Of a DNA stretch of 20,431 bases, positions 7,474 through 18,000 are shown in pieces; position 1 is the stretch's first letter, and each line of letters opens with the position of its first letter. A program made the translations under genes and the position numbers. Origin of the DNA: a virus; IMG/VR virus record IMGVR_UViG_3300032238_001125, positions 1-20,431 of that record; one strand, 5' to 3'. A model generated the notes under the pieces. That model ran no database searches and was not told the DNA's origin. It worked only from the letters and a program-made list of their open reading frames with translations.

Positions 7474-8916
7474 TTGGCCAATTTACTTACTAATGATTTT
7501 TTCTACTCTTCTAAATTGGGTTTTGAATTTGAGTTCTACAGTAACTTAAATAGGAATGAGATAGCGAGCGAATTAGGAAAGGTATTAGGAAAAAAGGTAC
7601 TACTTTTTAATAAATATCACTCTAATTTTAAACCCACTAAGGATATTTTTAAATTAGAGCCAGATTACTCAGGAGGATCCAAGATGGTTGAATTCATCAC
7701 GGGTCCTCTTCCTTATTTTGAGGCAATAGTAATCCTTATTAAAACTTTAAAATGGATAGACGAAAATGGATACACAGATAAGAAATGTGCTTTCCAATTT
7801 GGTGTAAGTATTGATACATCGATCTATCCGGAAGTTCCTCCTATAGGACAAATCAATACCCTTAAATATATTCTTGGATTTGATGAGAATTACATATACA
7901 AAAGATTCCCTGAAAGAATGGGATCTTTATATGCTAAGTCAATTAAAAGAATATTACCAGTTAATAAATTTGTCGATCCTAGTAATATCTCTTTTATAGA
8001 TAAGAATCTATTTGAAGTACCCCTAGAAAAAAATATGGGGATTAATTTTCTAAAACTCCCTGAGGGATATTTTGAAGTTAGGTATTTAGGAGGTAAAGAT
8101 TATCAAAAAAGATATACTGCGGTAAAGGAAGTAATTGACTATATAATCACTTATACTGTTGGTGTCTTAAGATACAATAACGGATTCACTGAAAATGATT
8201 TAAAAGTGCTAAGAATGTTCTTAAACGAGATTTATAAGAACTCTTCAACATTTATAGATCCTGATGCTTTTCAAAAGAATTATCCACACATGAATATAAT
8301 GGTGGATCTTAGATCGGATCCGCAAATATTAAGATCTTTCTTTATCACAATAAGAGAAATTCTTTATGATTTAATTGTAGAGAATAATATCAAAGAGGGA
8401 ATAATAAATTATGATAGTGCATTAGGTAAATTCCAACTTAAGGATATAAAAACTACTAGAGCATATCTTCTTAAAGATTATGATATACTTGAAGGTGAGA
8501 TAGCTGGTAATTTATTAAACTGTAGACTGTTTACTTGTAAATTAAATGATTGTACTATAGAGGAGTGTGATCTTATAACAAATAACGAAATAAACAGATC
8601 TAAGGTAATGATATCAGATCTTTACTTTACTAATACAGTACATGATAGCTATATAGATAATAAGGACAAGGAAATCAACTGCGAGGTATTTGGTGGAATA
8701 ATAAGATCTGGATTTATTGGTAAATTAGCTAGTATATCGCCAGAAACTGAAGTTGTTAATGATGCTGAGGATGATAAGAAACTAAAAGGAAGTTTAAAGA
8801 AAAGACAATTCCCTAATAGAAACGAAGGTGACCAACCATCACAGCCTGCTAGATTCTCTGATAACAATTCTAAGCCTTCAGGTATACCTGGGATAAACTT
8901 CAAATCAAATAATTAA
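7474..8916 (+). CDS. Amidoligase-like (COOH-NH2 ligase fold) protein with C-terminal pentapeptide-repeat segment
   Basis: The N-terminal half matches the amidoligase_2 / glutamate-cysteine-ligase-like fold, whose members join carboxyl and amino groups using ATP. Visible motifs are GFEFEF (16-21), EPDYSGGSKMVEFITGPLPY (62-81, compare 'D.S...G.ElvSpPL') and INFLKLPEGYFEVRYLGG (190-207, compare 'vNl...tvEfR...G'). Where the family usually has 'lHVHvd' this protein has FGVSID (109-114), so both His appear replaced by Gly110 and Ser112. Residues 350-369 are four exact pentapeptide repeats with Cys at each first position. The tail from about 425 is polar and disordered. The start is TTG 7474, three bases after the S1 stop and in the same frame; the next Met (71) lies inside a core motif. 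Substrate unknown; it may be inactive or structural. Confidence 0.62.
   Translation: MANLLTNDFFYSSKLGFEFEFYSNLNRNEIASELGKVLGKKVLLFNKYHSNFKPTKDIFKLEPDYSGGSKMVEFITGPLPYFEAIVILIKTLKWIDENGYTDKKCAFQFGVSIDTSIYPEVPPIGQINTLKYILGFDENYIYKRFPERMGSLYAKSIKRILPVNKFVDPSNISFIDKNLFEVPLEKNMGINFLKLPEGYFEVRYLGGKDYQKRYTAVKEVIDYIITYTVGVLRYNNGFTENDLKVLRMFLNEIYKNSSTFIDPDAFQKNYPHMNIMVDLRSDPQILRSFFITIREILYDLIVENNIKEGIINYDSALGKFQLKDIKTTRAYLLKDYDILEGEIAGNLLNCRLFTCKLNDCTIEECDLITNNEINRSKVMISDLYFTNTVHDSYIDNKDKEINCEVFGGIIRSGFIGKLASISPETEVVNDAEDDKKLKGSLKKRQFPNRNEGDQPSQPARFSDNNSKPSGIPGINFKSNN
8521..8580 (+). repeat. Pentapeptide-type repeat, four units with a Cys ladder
   Basis: Codons TGT recur every 15 bases (8521, 8536, 8551, 8566), giving CRLFT, CKLND, CTIEE and CDLIT. 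Small residue at i-2 and Leu/Ile at i is the pentapeptide-repeat pattern that folds as a four-sided right-handed beta-helix. Less regular repeats may continue to about 8720 (SKVMISDLYF, CEVFGGIIRSGFIG). Four units make one turn of the helix, with the four Cys lining its interior. Confidence 0.65.
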
Positions 8917-8922
8917 ATTGAT

Positions 8923-9702
8923 ATGACCGAAGCAGATCTAATACAGGAAATAAGAGATGATATATCTCATTCTTGTGCTTTACCTTATAACCTGAATGAA
9001 CAGGAAATAAAAAGGATTATAAAAAGAGCTAGGGCATATTTCTATGATAACTATCAATATGCTGTAGAAGACAGAATATTTGTTCTCGGTAGAGAATTAT
9101 TTTCTACCCCTTCTTTTAGAGCGACTAGACAAATACAGATGCCTTCGTGTGTTAGATCTATATATGAGGTTAGAGAAGTAAACGGATCTGGGTTAATAGG
9201 AACTCCAGATAAAGATTTTGGTGATTCTAAATTATTAGGATCCGAGCTTATGCTTTCGCCTTTTGCTGGTGATAACCTAGTTTATAGAACGGTTCTTTAC
9301 TCTTTCTTTGATCTTGCTAAAGCATATCTATTAGAGACTTACGCTTTTAACTATAATAAAAATACAAAGAGACTTACTATACTTGGTAGGGATCCAAATA
9401 GAACATACCAGACTGACGGCGGAAGTTCAACTACCTTATTTACAGGAACTGATGTTGGTATTAGAGGTTATATAGATATTCCTGAAGAAAATCTATATGA
9501 CGACGAATTATTCGTTAGATTCTGCCTAGCGGAGGCAAAAATTAATATTGGTAGATTATTGGGTACTTTTGAGTATAATCTCCCTGGCGGTGTTAGAGTT
9601 AATTATAATAACATACAAACTCTAGGTTCAAGTGAAAAACAGGAGATTATACAAATGATAAAAGACGAGAACACTCCTTCATACTTCTTGCAGTGGAATT
9701 AA
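8923..9702 (+). CDS. Unrecognised 259-aa protein, probable virion/neck or baseplate assembly protein
   Basis: I do not recognise this family with certainty. The N-terminus is helical and charged (DLIQEIRDDI, then EQEIKRIIKRARAYFYDNYQYAVEDR, residues 6-51). A strand-rich middle follows (FVLGRELFS, IQMPSCVRSIYEV). Two further helical blocks are residues about 128-142 (FFDLAKAYLLETYAF) and 195-214 (ELFVRFCLAEAKINIGRLLG). There is no signal peptide or membrane segment. Helix-strand-helix proteins of this size between tail genes are often neck or head-completion proteins, but that is only a positional guess. It lies six bases after the amidoligase stop, in the same frame, with no Shine-Dalgarno before ATG 8923, and 38 bases before the gp25-like gene. 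Confidence 0.55.
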   Translation: MTEADLIQEIRDDISHSCALPYNLNEQEIKRIIKRARAYFYDNYQYAVEDRIFVLGRELFSTPSFRATRQIQMPSCVRSIYEVREVNGSGLIGTPDKDFGDSKLLGSELMLSPFAGDNLVYRTVLYSFFDLAKAYLLETYAFNYNKNTKRLTILGRDPNRTYQTDGGSSTTLFTGTDVGIRGYIDIPEENLYDDELFVRFCLAEAKINIGRLLGTFEYNLPGGVRVNYNNIQTLGSSEKQEIIQMIKDENTPSYFLQWN

Positions 9703-9740
9703 TTTATTGTGTTATTAATCCTTGGAATATATAGAACAAG
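9703..9740 (+). promoter_or_regulatory. Possible promoter/leader before the baseplate wedge genes
   Basis: This 38-base gap precedes the gp25-like gene and is larger than the one- or two-base gaps that follow, so the wedge block could start its own transcript here. It contains an AATATATAGAAC segment about 8-18 bases before ATG 9741 that could act as a TATA-like element or simply be an A/T-rich translation leader. There is no Shine-Dalgarno. No hairpin is visible. Confidence 0.25.
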
Positions 9741-10112
9741 ATGGCAAGATATTCTGAAATTTATCCAAGGAATCCTGATGATCCAAATTACAAAGAGGGA
9801 CTTTTACATACCGACGACCAAGTAGAAATACTTATCGGTATGATTAAAAATTGTATGATGACAAGTCCAGGAGAGGTCTTGGGAGATCCATATTTTGGTA
9901 TAGACCTAGAAGGACTCATCTTCGATCTCGAGGTAGACCAGAATACTTTAACTAGAGCTATAGATTTACATTTACTTACTTATGTTCCTTTAGCATATTC
10001 TATATTCAATGTGGAATTTGAAGTTGGATTTATTAGAGGAGATACAAGGGATGCTTGTATTATAGATTTTGCCATAAAAGGAAACCCTATATTAGGAATT
10101 AAAATATTATAA
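9741..10112 (+). CDS. Baseplate wedge protein, gp25-like (GPW/gp25 family)
   Basis: This is a small baseplate wedge subunit related to T4 gp25, P2 gpW and TssE of type VI secretion. Its 123 residues fit the family. Key features are the helix DDQVEILIGMIKNCMMTSPGE, then VLGDPYFGIDLEGLIFDL (compare 'GER...P.FG..L...lFe'), a helix LTRAIDLHLLTYVPLAY, and a final strand pair (FNVEFEVGF, DACIIDFAIKG). In T4 gp25 and TssE the second helix ends in a conserved Glu-Pro-Arg; here the position reads Val82-Pro83-Leu84. The Arg of the usual 'GER' is also missing (GEV). It is followed two bases later by the gp6-like gene, the normal partner order (gp25-gp6-gp7, W-J-I). ATG 9741 is the first start and has no Shine-Dalgarno. 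The family call rests on motif order and context and is strong. Confidence 0.88.
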   Translation: MARYSEIYPRNPDDPNYKEGLLHTDDQVEILIGMIKNCMMTSPGEVLGDPYFGIDLEGLIFDLEVDQNTLTRAIDLHLLTYVPLAYSIFNVEFEVGFIRGDTRDACIIDFAIKGNPILGIKIL

Positions 10113-10114
10113 AC

Positions 10115-11812
10115 ATGGATTTATTATCAAAAAATAGAGCAAAAATATCTGATCTAATATCTCAAACTTTTGAGCTAATTCAGGCAAGATATGGGATGTC
10201 TAATCAGTTATTTACTGTTGCATCGGTATGGGGACAGATAATATTTGTATTAGATAACCTTTCGCAGTTTGTATTATTCTTCATTGAGGATTCTATAACA
10301 GAATTAAATATAAATACAGCTACTCGTGAGTCTTCAATCTATGGTTTAGCTACTCTTGCGGGACACAACCCAACTAGAAATATATCAGCAAAAGGTGAGG
10401 TTGTTATTAAATGGAACGGAAAAAATATAGAAAATGTAGGAGGAAGCGCAGTACTTATACCTAAAAATGCACAGATAAAATGTGTAAATAACGGTAAAAC
10501 ATATTTGTTAAAATTTCCGCAGGAATATACAAGATTAAATCTTGATGGCACTTCTAAATTAATATGTTCTATAATGGAAGGAACACTTTCCACTAATCAA
10601 TATACAGGAGGTGGAAATTTTTTACAGAGCTTCAACGTATCATCAAGAGGTACTTCTGGTATAGAGAATTTTGAAGTTTATGTCAAGGTTAATGGAGTGG
10701 AATGGACAAGATATGATTCATTGTACGATATTCCTAGAAATGGATTAGGCTACTTAGTAAAAAGTTCTCTTATATCTGGTATAGATATCTTTTTTGGTAA
10801 TAGAGATTTTGGATTACCTCCAGCTGTTGGATCTGTTATAGAGGTTACATATTTAGAATCGTCAGGAACCTCAGGTAATATTATAGTTGATGATTCAGCT
10901 CAAGCAATATTTAGTTTTGATTCTGATGGAACGGATCTATTTGGTAACACTATTACTTTATCCGACGTACTTCAAGTATCTTGTACGATTGCACCCCAAA
11001 TGGGTGCTAACCAGGAATCTGTTGATTTAACTAGATTGATAGCTCCTAAAACTTCTAGAAGTTTTGTTTTAGCTAATCCAACTAATTATATAACATTCTT
11101 CGAAAAATTCGGACAGTTTTCAATAATAGAGGCTTTTACAACGTTTGATGATCAATACATCGATGATGACAATATTATCTATTTAATACTTGTTCCTGAT
11201 ATTCAACTAACTTTAAAAACAAACGAGACTTATTTTGATATTCCTATTTCAAGATTCAAACTAACTAATCCGCAAAGGGATAGAATATATCAATTATTGG
11301 ACGAGAGTGGACAAAAAATAGTTACTACACAGGTTAAGATATTAGACCCTGTTATAAAGAGATACGTGGTAAATATAGCTTTAACGATGTTCGAGGGTAA
11401 CGACCCTGATACATTAAAAACAACTATAACAAATACTTTAAGTGATTATTTCCTTAATATTAGAAGAAGAGACAAAATTCCTAGATCAGATTTGATAGCT
11501 GCGGTAGAGGAAATAGATGGTGTAGACTCAGTGTCGCTTTATTTCGTAGGTGAAGAGAACGAGGCAGCAAAAGCTCAAAATCCAAATGCACCTGAAATAG
11601 GATTTGATGAATTTGGTGATATAATAATGGGCAAAGATGAGATAGTAGTTATATCCGGAGGTTGGGAAGATAGAAACGGTATATTCTACGATCTAGGAGC
11701 GGGAATGGAGACTCTTTCATCTATAAATATAGATATTAGATCAATAGTCCCTTATACATATAATGCAAAGGTAAACGGGTTATTAAAGAACTCTTTAAAA
11801 ACAGGTAATTAA
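10115..11812 (+). CDS. Baseplate wedge protein, gp6/gpJ-like (baseplate J family)
   Basis: This 565-residue protein is the gp6 (T4) / gpJ (P2) equivalent, which links wedges into the ring around the hub. The N-terminus has a helical hydrophobic region (TVASVWGQIIFVLDNLSQFV, 34-53) leading into the family signature NTATRESSIYGLATLAGHNP (67-86). Beta-rich domains follow, with VVIKWNG near 96 and strands through the middle. The C-terminal part has the typical sequence RRRDKIPRSDLIAAVEEIDGV followed by DSVSLYF, the 'r...iprS.li..ie.i.GV..v' element of gp6-like proteins. It is flanked by gp25-like (two bases upstream) and a short gene (one base downstream), which argues for translational coupling. 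There is no Shine-Dalgarno before ATG 10115. Length is between P2 gpJ (about 300) and T4 gp6 (about 660). Confidence 0.88.
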   Translation: MDLLSKNRAKISDLISQTFELIQARYGMSNQLFTVASVWGQIIFVLDNLSQFVLFFIEDSITELNINTATRESSIYGLATLAGHNPTRNISAKGEVVIKWNGKNIENVGGSAVLIPKNAQIKCVNNGKTYLLKFPQEYTRLNLDGTSKLICSIMEGTLSTNQYTGGGNFLQSFNVSSRGTSGIENFEVYVKVNGVEWTRYDSLYDIPRNGLGYLVKSSLISGIDIFFGNRDFGLPPAVGSVIEVTYLESSGTSGNIIVDDSAQAIFSFDSDGTDLFGNTITLSDVLQVSCTIAPQMGANQESVDLTRLIAPKTSRSFVLANPTNYITFFEKFGQFSIIEAFTTFDDQYIDDDNIIYLILVPDIQLTLKTNETYFDIPISRFKLTNPQRDRIYQLLDESGQKIVTTQVKILDPVIKRYVVNIALTMFEGNDPDTLKTTITNTLSDYFLNIRRRDKIPRSDLIAAVEEIDGVDSVSLYFVGEENEAAKAQNPNAPEIGFDEFGDIIMGKDEIVVISGGWEDRNGIFYDLGAGMETLSSINIDIRSIVPYTYNAKVNGLLKNSLKTGN

Positions 11813-11813
11813 A

Positions 11814-12059
11814 ATGGAAAAGAAAAGTTGGTATGAATTTATGAAATCACAAAATGATGTTAGATCTAATGTTGGTTTCGATTACGAGAATAAGATATTT
11901 GAGAACACACTTTCAAATCCTATATTACAAGGAGATGCTAATAGAATGGATATATTAGCTAGCATCGAGAGAGTAGTTTACTATTGGTTTGAAACTGCTA
12001 AGTATATAAAGAACTATATTAACTATACAGTTCCTAAAAACAATAAATACGTGAGATAG
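11814..12059 (+). CDS. Small 81-aa protein of unknown function between gp6- and gp7-like genes
   Basis: I do not recognise this protein. It is polar at the start (MEKKSWYEFMKSQNDVRSN) and has one probable amphipathic helix rich in aromatics (DILASIERVVYYWFETAKYIKNYI, cut by Pro further on), ending in a basic tail. It has no signal peptide and no convincing membrane helix. It starts one base after the gp6-like stop (TAA A ATG) and ends one base before the giant wedge gene (TAG A ATG), so all three are probably made from one message by coupled translation. Its place between two wedge subunits suggests a small wedge accessory protein, which is inference only. Its codon use matches the flanking genes and the junctions are exact, so it is very probably a real gene. 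Confidence 0.75.
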   Translation: MEKKSWYEFMKSQNDVRSNVGFDYENKIFENTLSNPILQGDANRMDILASIERVVYYWFETAKYIKNYINYTVPKNNKYVR

Positions 12060-12060
12060 A

Positions 12061-15000
12061 ATGACTCTTGAAAATCTTTTATTCTTTGACAAAAAAGGAG
12101 ACCAATACATTTTTAAATGGAATGGAAATTATTGGGAGGGATCAGTTCTTTTTCCTATAGTTTCAGAAAAGCTATTTGAAGTACAGCATATATTCATAAT
12201 AGAAAAATTCCTAGATTCATCTTCTGAATTAAAATACGGATTTCCACATTCTTATGGTACTAGTCCAGGAACTCCTGTATGGAGGACAAGGTGGGAATCT
12301 AACTATGACGGGAAGACCGATGTATCTAATATTATATACACCTATGAATTAGGAGTAGACGGGGAATTAGATTCTCCTGTATTAGTTAAGGCTAATAATA
12401 TTGAATTTTATCCAGAGGTTGTCCCTGGAGATACTGTAGATTCGCCTAGTGGTATCGTAGTTACAAGTGATATTAATCCTTCATCTATGCAGATTAATAT
12501 AGCACTTAATTCTGATACTGAGGGGATATATGATAGGTCTTTTATATTGGAGGATTATACAGATCCAAACAACCCTATTACTATTTTAAAAGTTGGATTC
12601 CACGGTGAGGTAGAAGGAGAAGATAGCAGGCTGTCGGTATTATTAGGTAACTTCGGTAGGGAGTTTAATGCTTCGGATGCCTTGATAGTAAGAGAGGGCG
12701 ATATAAAAGAGGAATTTCCAGATTTCGAAATAATCAACAAGAAAAGAAAAGAATTATTGCTTACTGGAGAGAGTATATTTCCTTATCTAGGATCATATAA
12801 ATCTTTATTTAATGCTATAAAATTTTTCGGTTATTATGATTTAAGAGTTAAAGAGTATTGGCTTAACATAAAAAAAGACGATGCCGATACTTTAACACCT
12901 CTTCAACAGAATCAAAAAATATTAAACCAATTAAAGAAACCTAATATAGAAGGCCAGAATAGATTGGAACTTATAAGTAGTTTAATAAAAGACGAAAATG
13001 AGGGTAAATTTAAACAGGTAGAGGTATATGGAAAAAATAAAGACGGTACTTTTGGTTTAAAGAAACAATTTGAACAGCTATTCCCTTCTAAGTCATTTAA
13101 AAAGACTGCATTATTTGGACTTTTCTATGACATAAATAGAGTGGTAGAGGACCAGGACGAGGATCAATACGGATATCCTATAGTCGAAGATACTTTTGCT
13201 TTTAGCCCAGAAGAGGTTCTTATAAAACTTTTCGGATTAAAGGAAAGATTAAAAAGAGATTATCTTCCGCTTAATGCTAGAATAATTGATATCACCGGTG
13301 AGGGGGTATACTTTAATATTTACAAAACAAGAGGCTGGACTGATCAGGTAGATATAAGTGAAATCAAAGCCGGTATAAAAGTAGACTTTACTGTTTTCCC
13401 TGAAAATGGATACATTGAAGATCTTAGACCTTTTTATACTAAACCTAATCAAGCTGGTATCTTATATCCTGCGGTAAACGGAACAGAGGAAGGAATAAGT
13501 TATTACGGAAATACTATAGATCCTTATACATATTTTCAGGAATATCCAATATCAACTATTTCTTCTTGGGAAACTGCAATTCAATCTTTTTATGATGATG
13601 TAAAAAGTGGAACAATGCCTAAATTTTTAGGCGATGGGGATTATGATTATCCTGGATATAAATTATTTTCAAACGGAACTGAATATGTATTCCCTGCGGG
13701 ATGCCCAATAATTATCAAGGATAATACATTTACACTTCCTTGGGACGATGTGAGTGCATGTTGGGATTCTTTTGATACTACTATAACTACCACGCCATTA
13801 CAAATAGCAAGTTATACTAGTACAACTTCAAGTAATCCTGGTACACCAACTCAAACAGTTAATAGTACCAGTACTTTCACATTACCTACAACCTTCCCAT
13901 CGAATGTAACTATTAATATAGGTCCGGGTAATGATTGGTTCGATACAGCTTCTCCAGAGGTTATATTTGTTAGAGTTGAGTCTATAGATTCTCCTGGAAA
14001 TTTAGTTTTGGGATATTGTAGTTCTGGAGATTATAATACAATCACAGGAGATCTCTATATACAAATGATGTATACAAGAGGATCTGGTCAATATTCAAAT
14101 TGGAAAGTGACTCCAACCAATTTAGGGTTCAGTAGCTATACATTTGATTATTACGAAAATTTTGTACAGTCTAATGGTTTTTATTCTTGGGATAGAATAC
14201 CTTATTTAGATTTCTATGAAATAGAATGGACGATATACAAGAACGATGATATTAGTCCTTACTTCTTCCAGATAAGAGGAGGATTACCCGATTTAGAGAC
14301 TCTAGTACATTTCGTTCCTTACGTAGGTGAATATAATATTAAATGTAGAGTTTGGGACACTCTAAATTCTATATCTTTAGGTATAAAAAGATCCGTATTA
14401 AAAGTAGATAAAAGATCTATAGAATTAAATACTATAACTAGATTTAGAGAATCTGAAATCTATGATTGGGATAATGCTCCTTTGAAATGGGAAAGTTATC
14501 CTTCTCAATGGATATTTCCTGTAGAGAATACAAACAAGATATTAAGTATCTCCGATATGATAGAAAACTATCCGGAATATTCTAATAATTTTAACGAGGG
14601 TCAACAGTGTGAGGTATTAACTAAATTGCCTGAGGTTAAAGCAACTATTGATTTTGAGATAGGTGTTAATCAGATTGATATTAACAATATTGTTAGTACA
14701 TATAACGGATCGGGTTATTCTTTGGCTATAGCAACAACAAACACTTCACATGGGTATTCTTCCGGAGATATAGTATGGATATACGATTCTACCGGAGCTC
14801 CTTACGGTCAATATCCAATAACGGTAACAGGATCAAATACTTTCGAAATTCCTGAAATAATTATTACCGCTATAACTGGTGGGTATGTATATGGAGCAGG
14901 GAATGTTAAGATAACTGCAGATTCTTTATTAATAGCAGACTGTAATTTTCAGGGAGATATAAACGCAACTACTAGTTTAATTTATAGCACAATAAATGCT

Positions 15001-18000
15001 TCTCCACTAACACCTAAATACAAGGTTATAAATCTAATAGATTCAACAACTCCTGGATATAAGAAATTTACATTGCAAGCTCCTAACAACAGTGGAGATT
15101 TATGGAACGGAAAGGTACTTTCTATACAAGTTACCGGATCTATTCTAAGTAGCATAACAAACGGTACTTTCACGGGAGGTGTAAATGAGACTGAGAAATA
15201 TTTAGAATACGACTTTAATTATCTTCCTAAAAAGGAGATGAGATTCTGGGGAACTAAGGGTCTTTCATGGAATACATTCGAAGACTTCCAATTTGAAAAA
15301 GCTTATGCCCATACATGGGATATGTACGACTATCATAATGATTGGCTTGGAGGATTCGATCTTTATTCACTTCAATATGGGGATAAAATTAGAGTAACAA
15401 AAGATTCTTTAGGTATAATATTAGGTGAAACAGATTCTCCGGGAAATAGTTATTTGGATCTAAGCGAAGCTGCAAATCAGTTAAATGATTCTACCGACGA
15501 AAACATAAAAAGATTTGATTATACTGTTAGAGGATTTTCAGAACTACCAAATAATTTCTATATAAATAGTAATCCTATATCACCAGATCTTAGCACTAAT
15601 CCTGGACCTAAAAATATAACATCGACCTTCTATAGTCTTCCTACGTATTCTCCTGTTCTTTTCCACCCTACTGGTATAGCTTGGGATGCAGATGGGGACA
15701 TTTGGGTTACTGGCGAGGATGTTATTAGATTTGATGGTGCTAATTATACTGTTTATGATTCTTCTAATAGTGTGATGCCTGGTATTTCTATACTTACTAA
15801 TTGTATAAAGATAGACAGAAACGACGTTAAATGGATAGGAATAGAAAATAGTTTAACCCCTCTTGTAAAAATAAATGACAAAGATCCAAGTCAAAGCTTT
15901 GCATATTCAGTTAGTGATTTTGTAGATAACGGGGGAAATCCTGTTTCGCCAGTAATAGCTTCAAGTATTCATGCGGTTGAAATAAATCCGCAATCTGGCG
16001 ACATATTTGGTGCATTTGTTTGTAATGCTTCCCCTTCATACGACGGTCTTTTATTTTACGATTCACATGCTAAATCGTGGAACCTTTACACTACTGCAAA
16101 TTCTGATATACCTTCTGATAATATAAGAGATCTTAGATTGGAATATTACGGAATTAATAAATGGTATCTATGGATCGCAACAGATGCTGGATTATCTAGA
16201 TTTGATGGAGTAGGATTTAAAAACTATACAGCATCTAATTCTGGACTTCCTGATGATGATGTTTATTCTATAGAAATAGATAAATTAAAACACAAGTGGA
16301 TAGGAACAGCAACTGGATTAACATATTGGGATAATATAAGATGGGCAGTATGGAATTCGTCTACCAATCCTGAGATATCTTCAGGAAGATTCGGTAATAT
16401 AGTAGAGACAGGAAATGCTAATATATGGTTCACTATAGATCCTTCATCTTCCCCGGGAGATACCGAATTATATTTCTTTGATGGATATTTCTTTACTAAG
16501 GTTTTATACAGAAATGATGGAACTACATTAATTAATCCTTGCAATGTATTCCATGGAAAAACAATGCTTTCCGCTCCTTGGAAAACTATTAAAAACGGAC
16601 AAACAACTTATCCAAGGAATTTACTATTCCTTACAGAGGATGGAGAGATAGGTAAACTTGATTATGTTATACCTCATATACAAGCAACATCCAAATCAGC
16701 TGGACCTAATGGATGGGACTTTGTTTATCACGACACATCAACTCCTTTACCTTCTATAGAAAATATTTATAATTATGGTATTGACGGATCACAATTAGGA
16801 TTTAGCTTTATAATTGGACCTCTCAACGATAACATCACTTTAAATTCTGATTACACTAGACCTATCATGCCTAACGTTGACAGATACTCGTGGTACAAGC
16901 CCGTTTGGCAGCGTTATAACATCGATCGTCTTAAAGATCAGTTTCCATCTTTAAATATTGACGATGTCTTCTTATACGCTCCTCTACGAGATATTATAAG
17001 TGGTAAAGCAAACAAAGAACCATATTGGAGGAATTCACAAATTGAAAGGATAGCTCAGAAAAAATCTAGAGATTTATTTGATAACTTCGAATGGGTTATA
17101 ACACTAGGAAATAGTAATCCAGACCAAGGTGTTAAGGTTACTGTAGATAATGAAGGAGACATTATAGCTATTGGAGATTTCACAGGTACCATATTTATGG
17201 GGGAGGTAAATAATATAGGAGCTCAGGACATCTATCTAAATAGTTTAGATCAAGGTGTTTACGTTGCTAAATATAATAAAGGCGGAGTTATACAATGGGC
17301 TACATCAGTATCTTCGACATCCCCTCAAGGACCAATTTATGCTAGATCAGTTATAAGTGATAAAAACGGGAACATCTATGTAGCTTGTGATAATAGTCTT
17401 ACTGGATTTATAGAAATAAACAAGTACAATTCAGGAGGTACATTATTAAGTACAATCCATATACCTATCACACCTGACCAATTCCTTGGGGATATTAAAG
17501 TTGATAAGTACGAAAACATTTATATATGTGGTGCCTTTGAAGGAAACTTAACATTAGGTACATATTCATTATCTTCTATTGGACAAGATTCTGCTTTTAT
17601 TGCCAAAATAGATCCTTCATTATCTTTTGTATGGGCTAAGCAATTAACAACCACAACATACTCAAAAGCTTATGAACTATCTGTACTCAAGGAGGAATAT
17701 TTATATCTAACTGGAGTTTTTGATACGCAGATTGATCTTGGACCTATAACACTAAATGGCGTAGGAAATCCTGATATGTTTGTTGCTAAATTTTCAACTG
17801 GTGATGGAACATGTCTATGGGCAGATAGCTTTGCAGACGATTCCCTTACATCATTTGGATCAACTTCAATATGTATAGACCCTAAAGGTCACGTTTTAAT
17901 TACGGGTTCCTTTGAAGGAACCATGGAGATCGAAGGTAAAAAAATATCTTCTTTCCCAGGAGCAACTGATATATTTGTTCTTAAATTACTTTCAACAGGG

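Noticed and set aside
8923-9702. Naming the 259-residue protein as T4 gp13 or gp14 neck protein
   Set aside because: Size and location would allow it, but I could not identify a family-specific motif.
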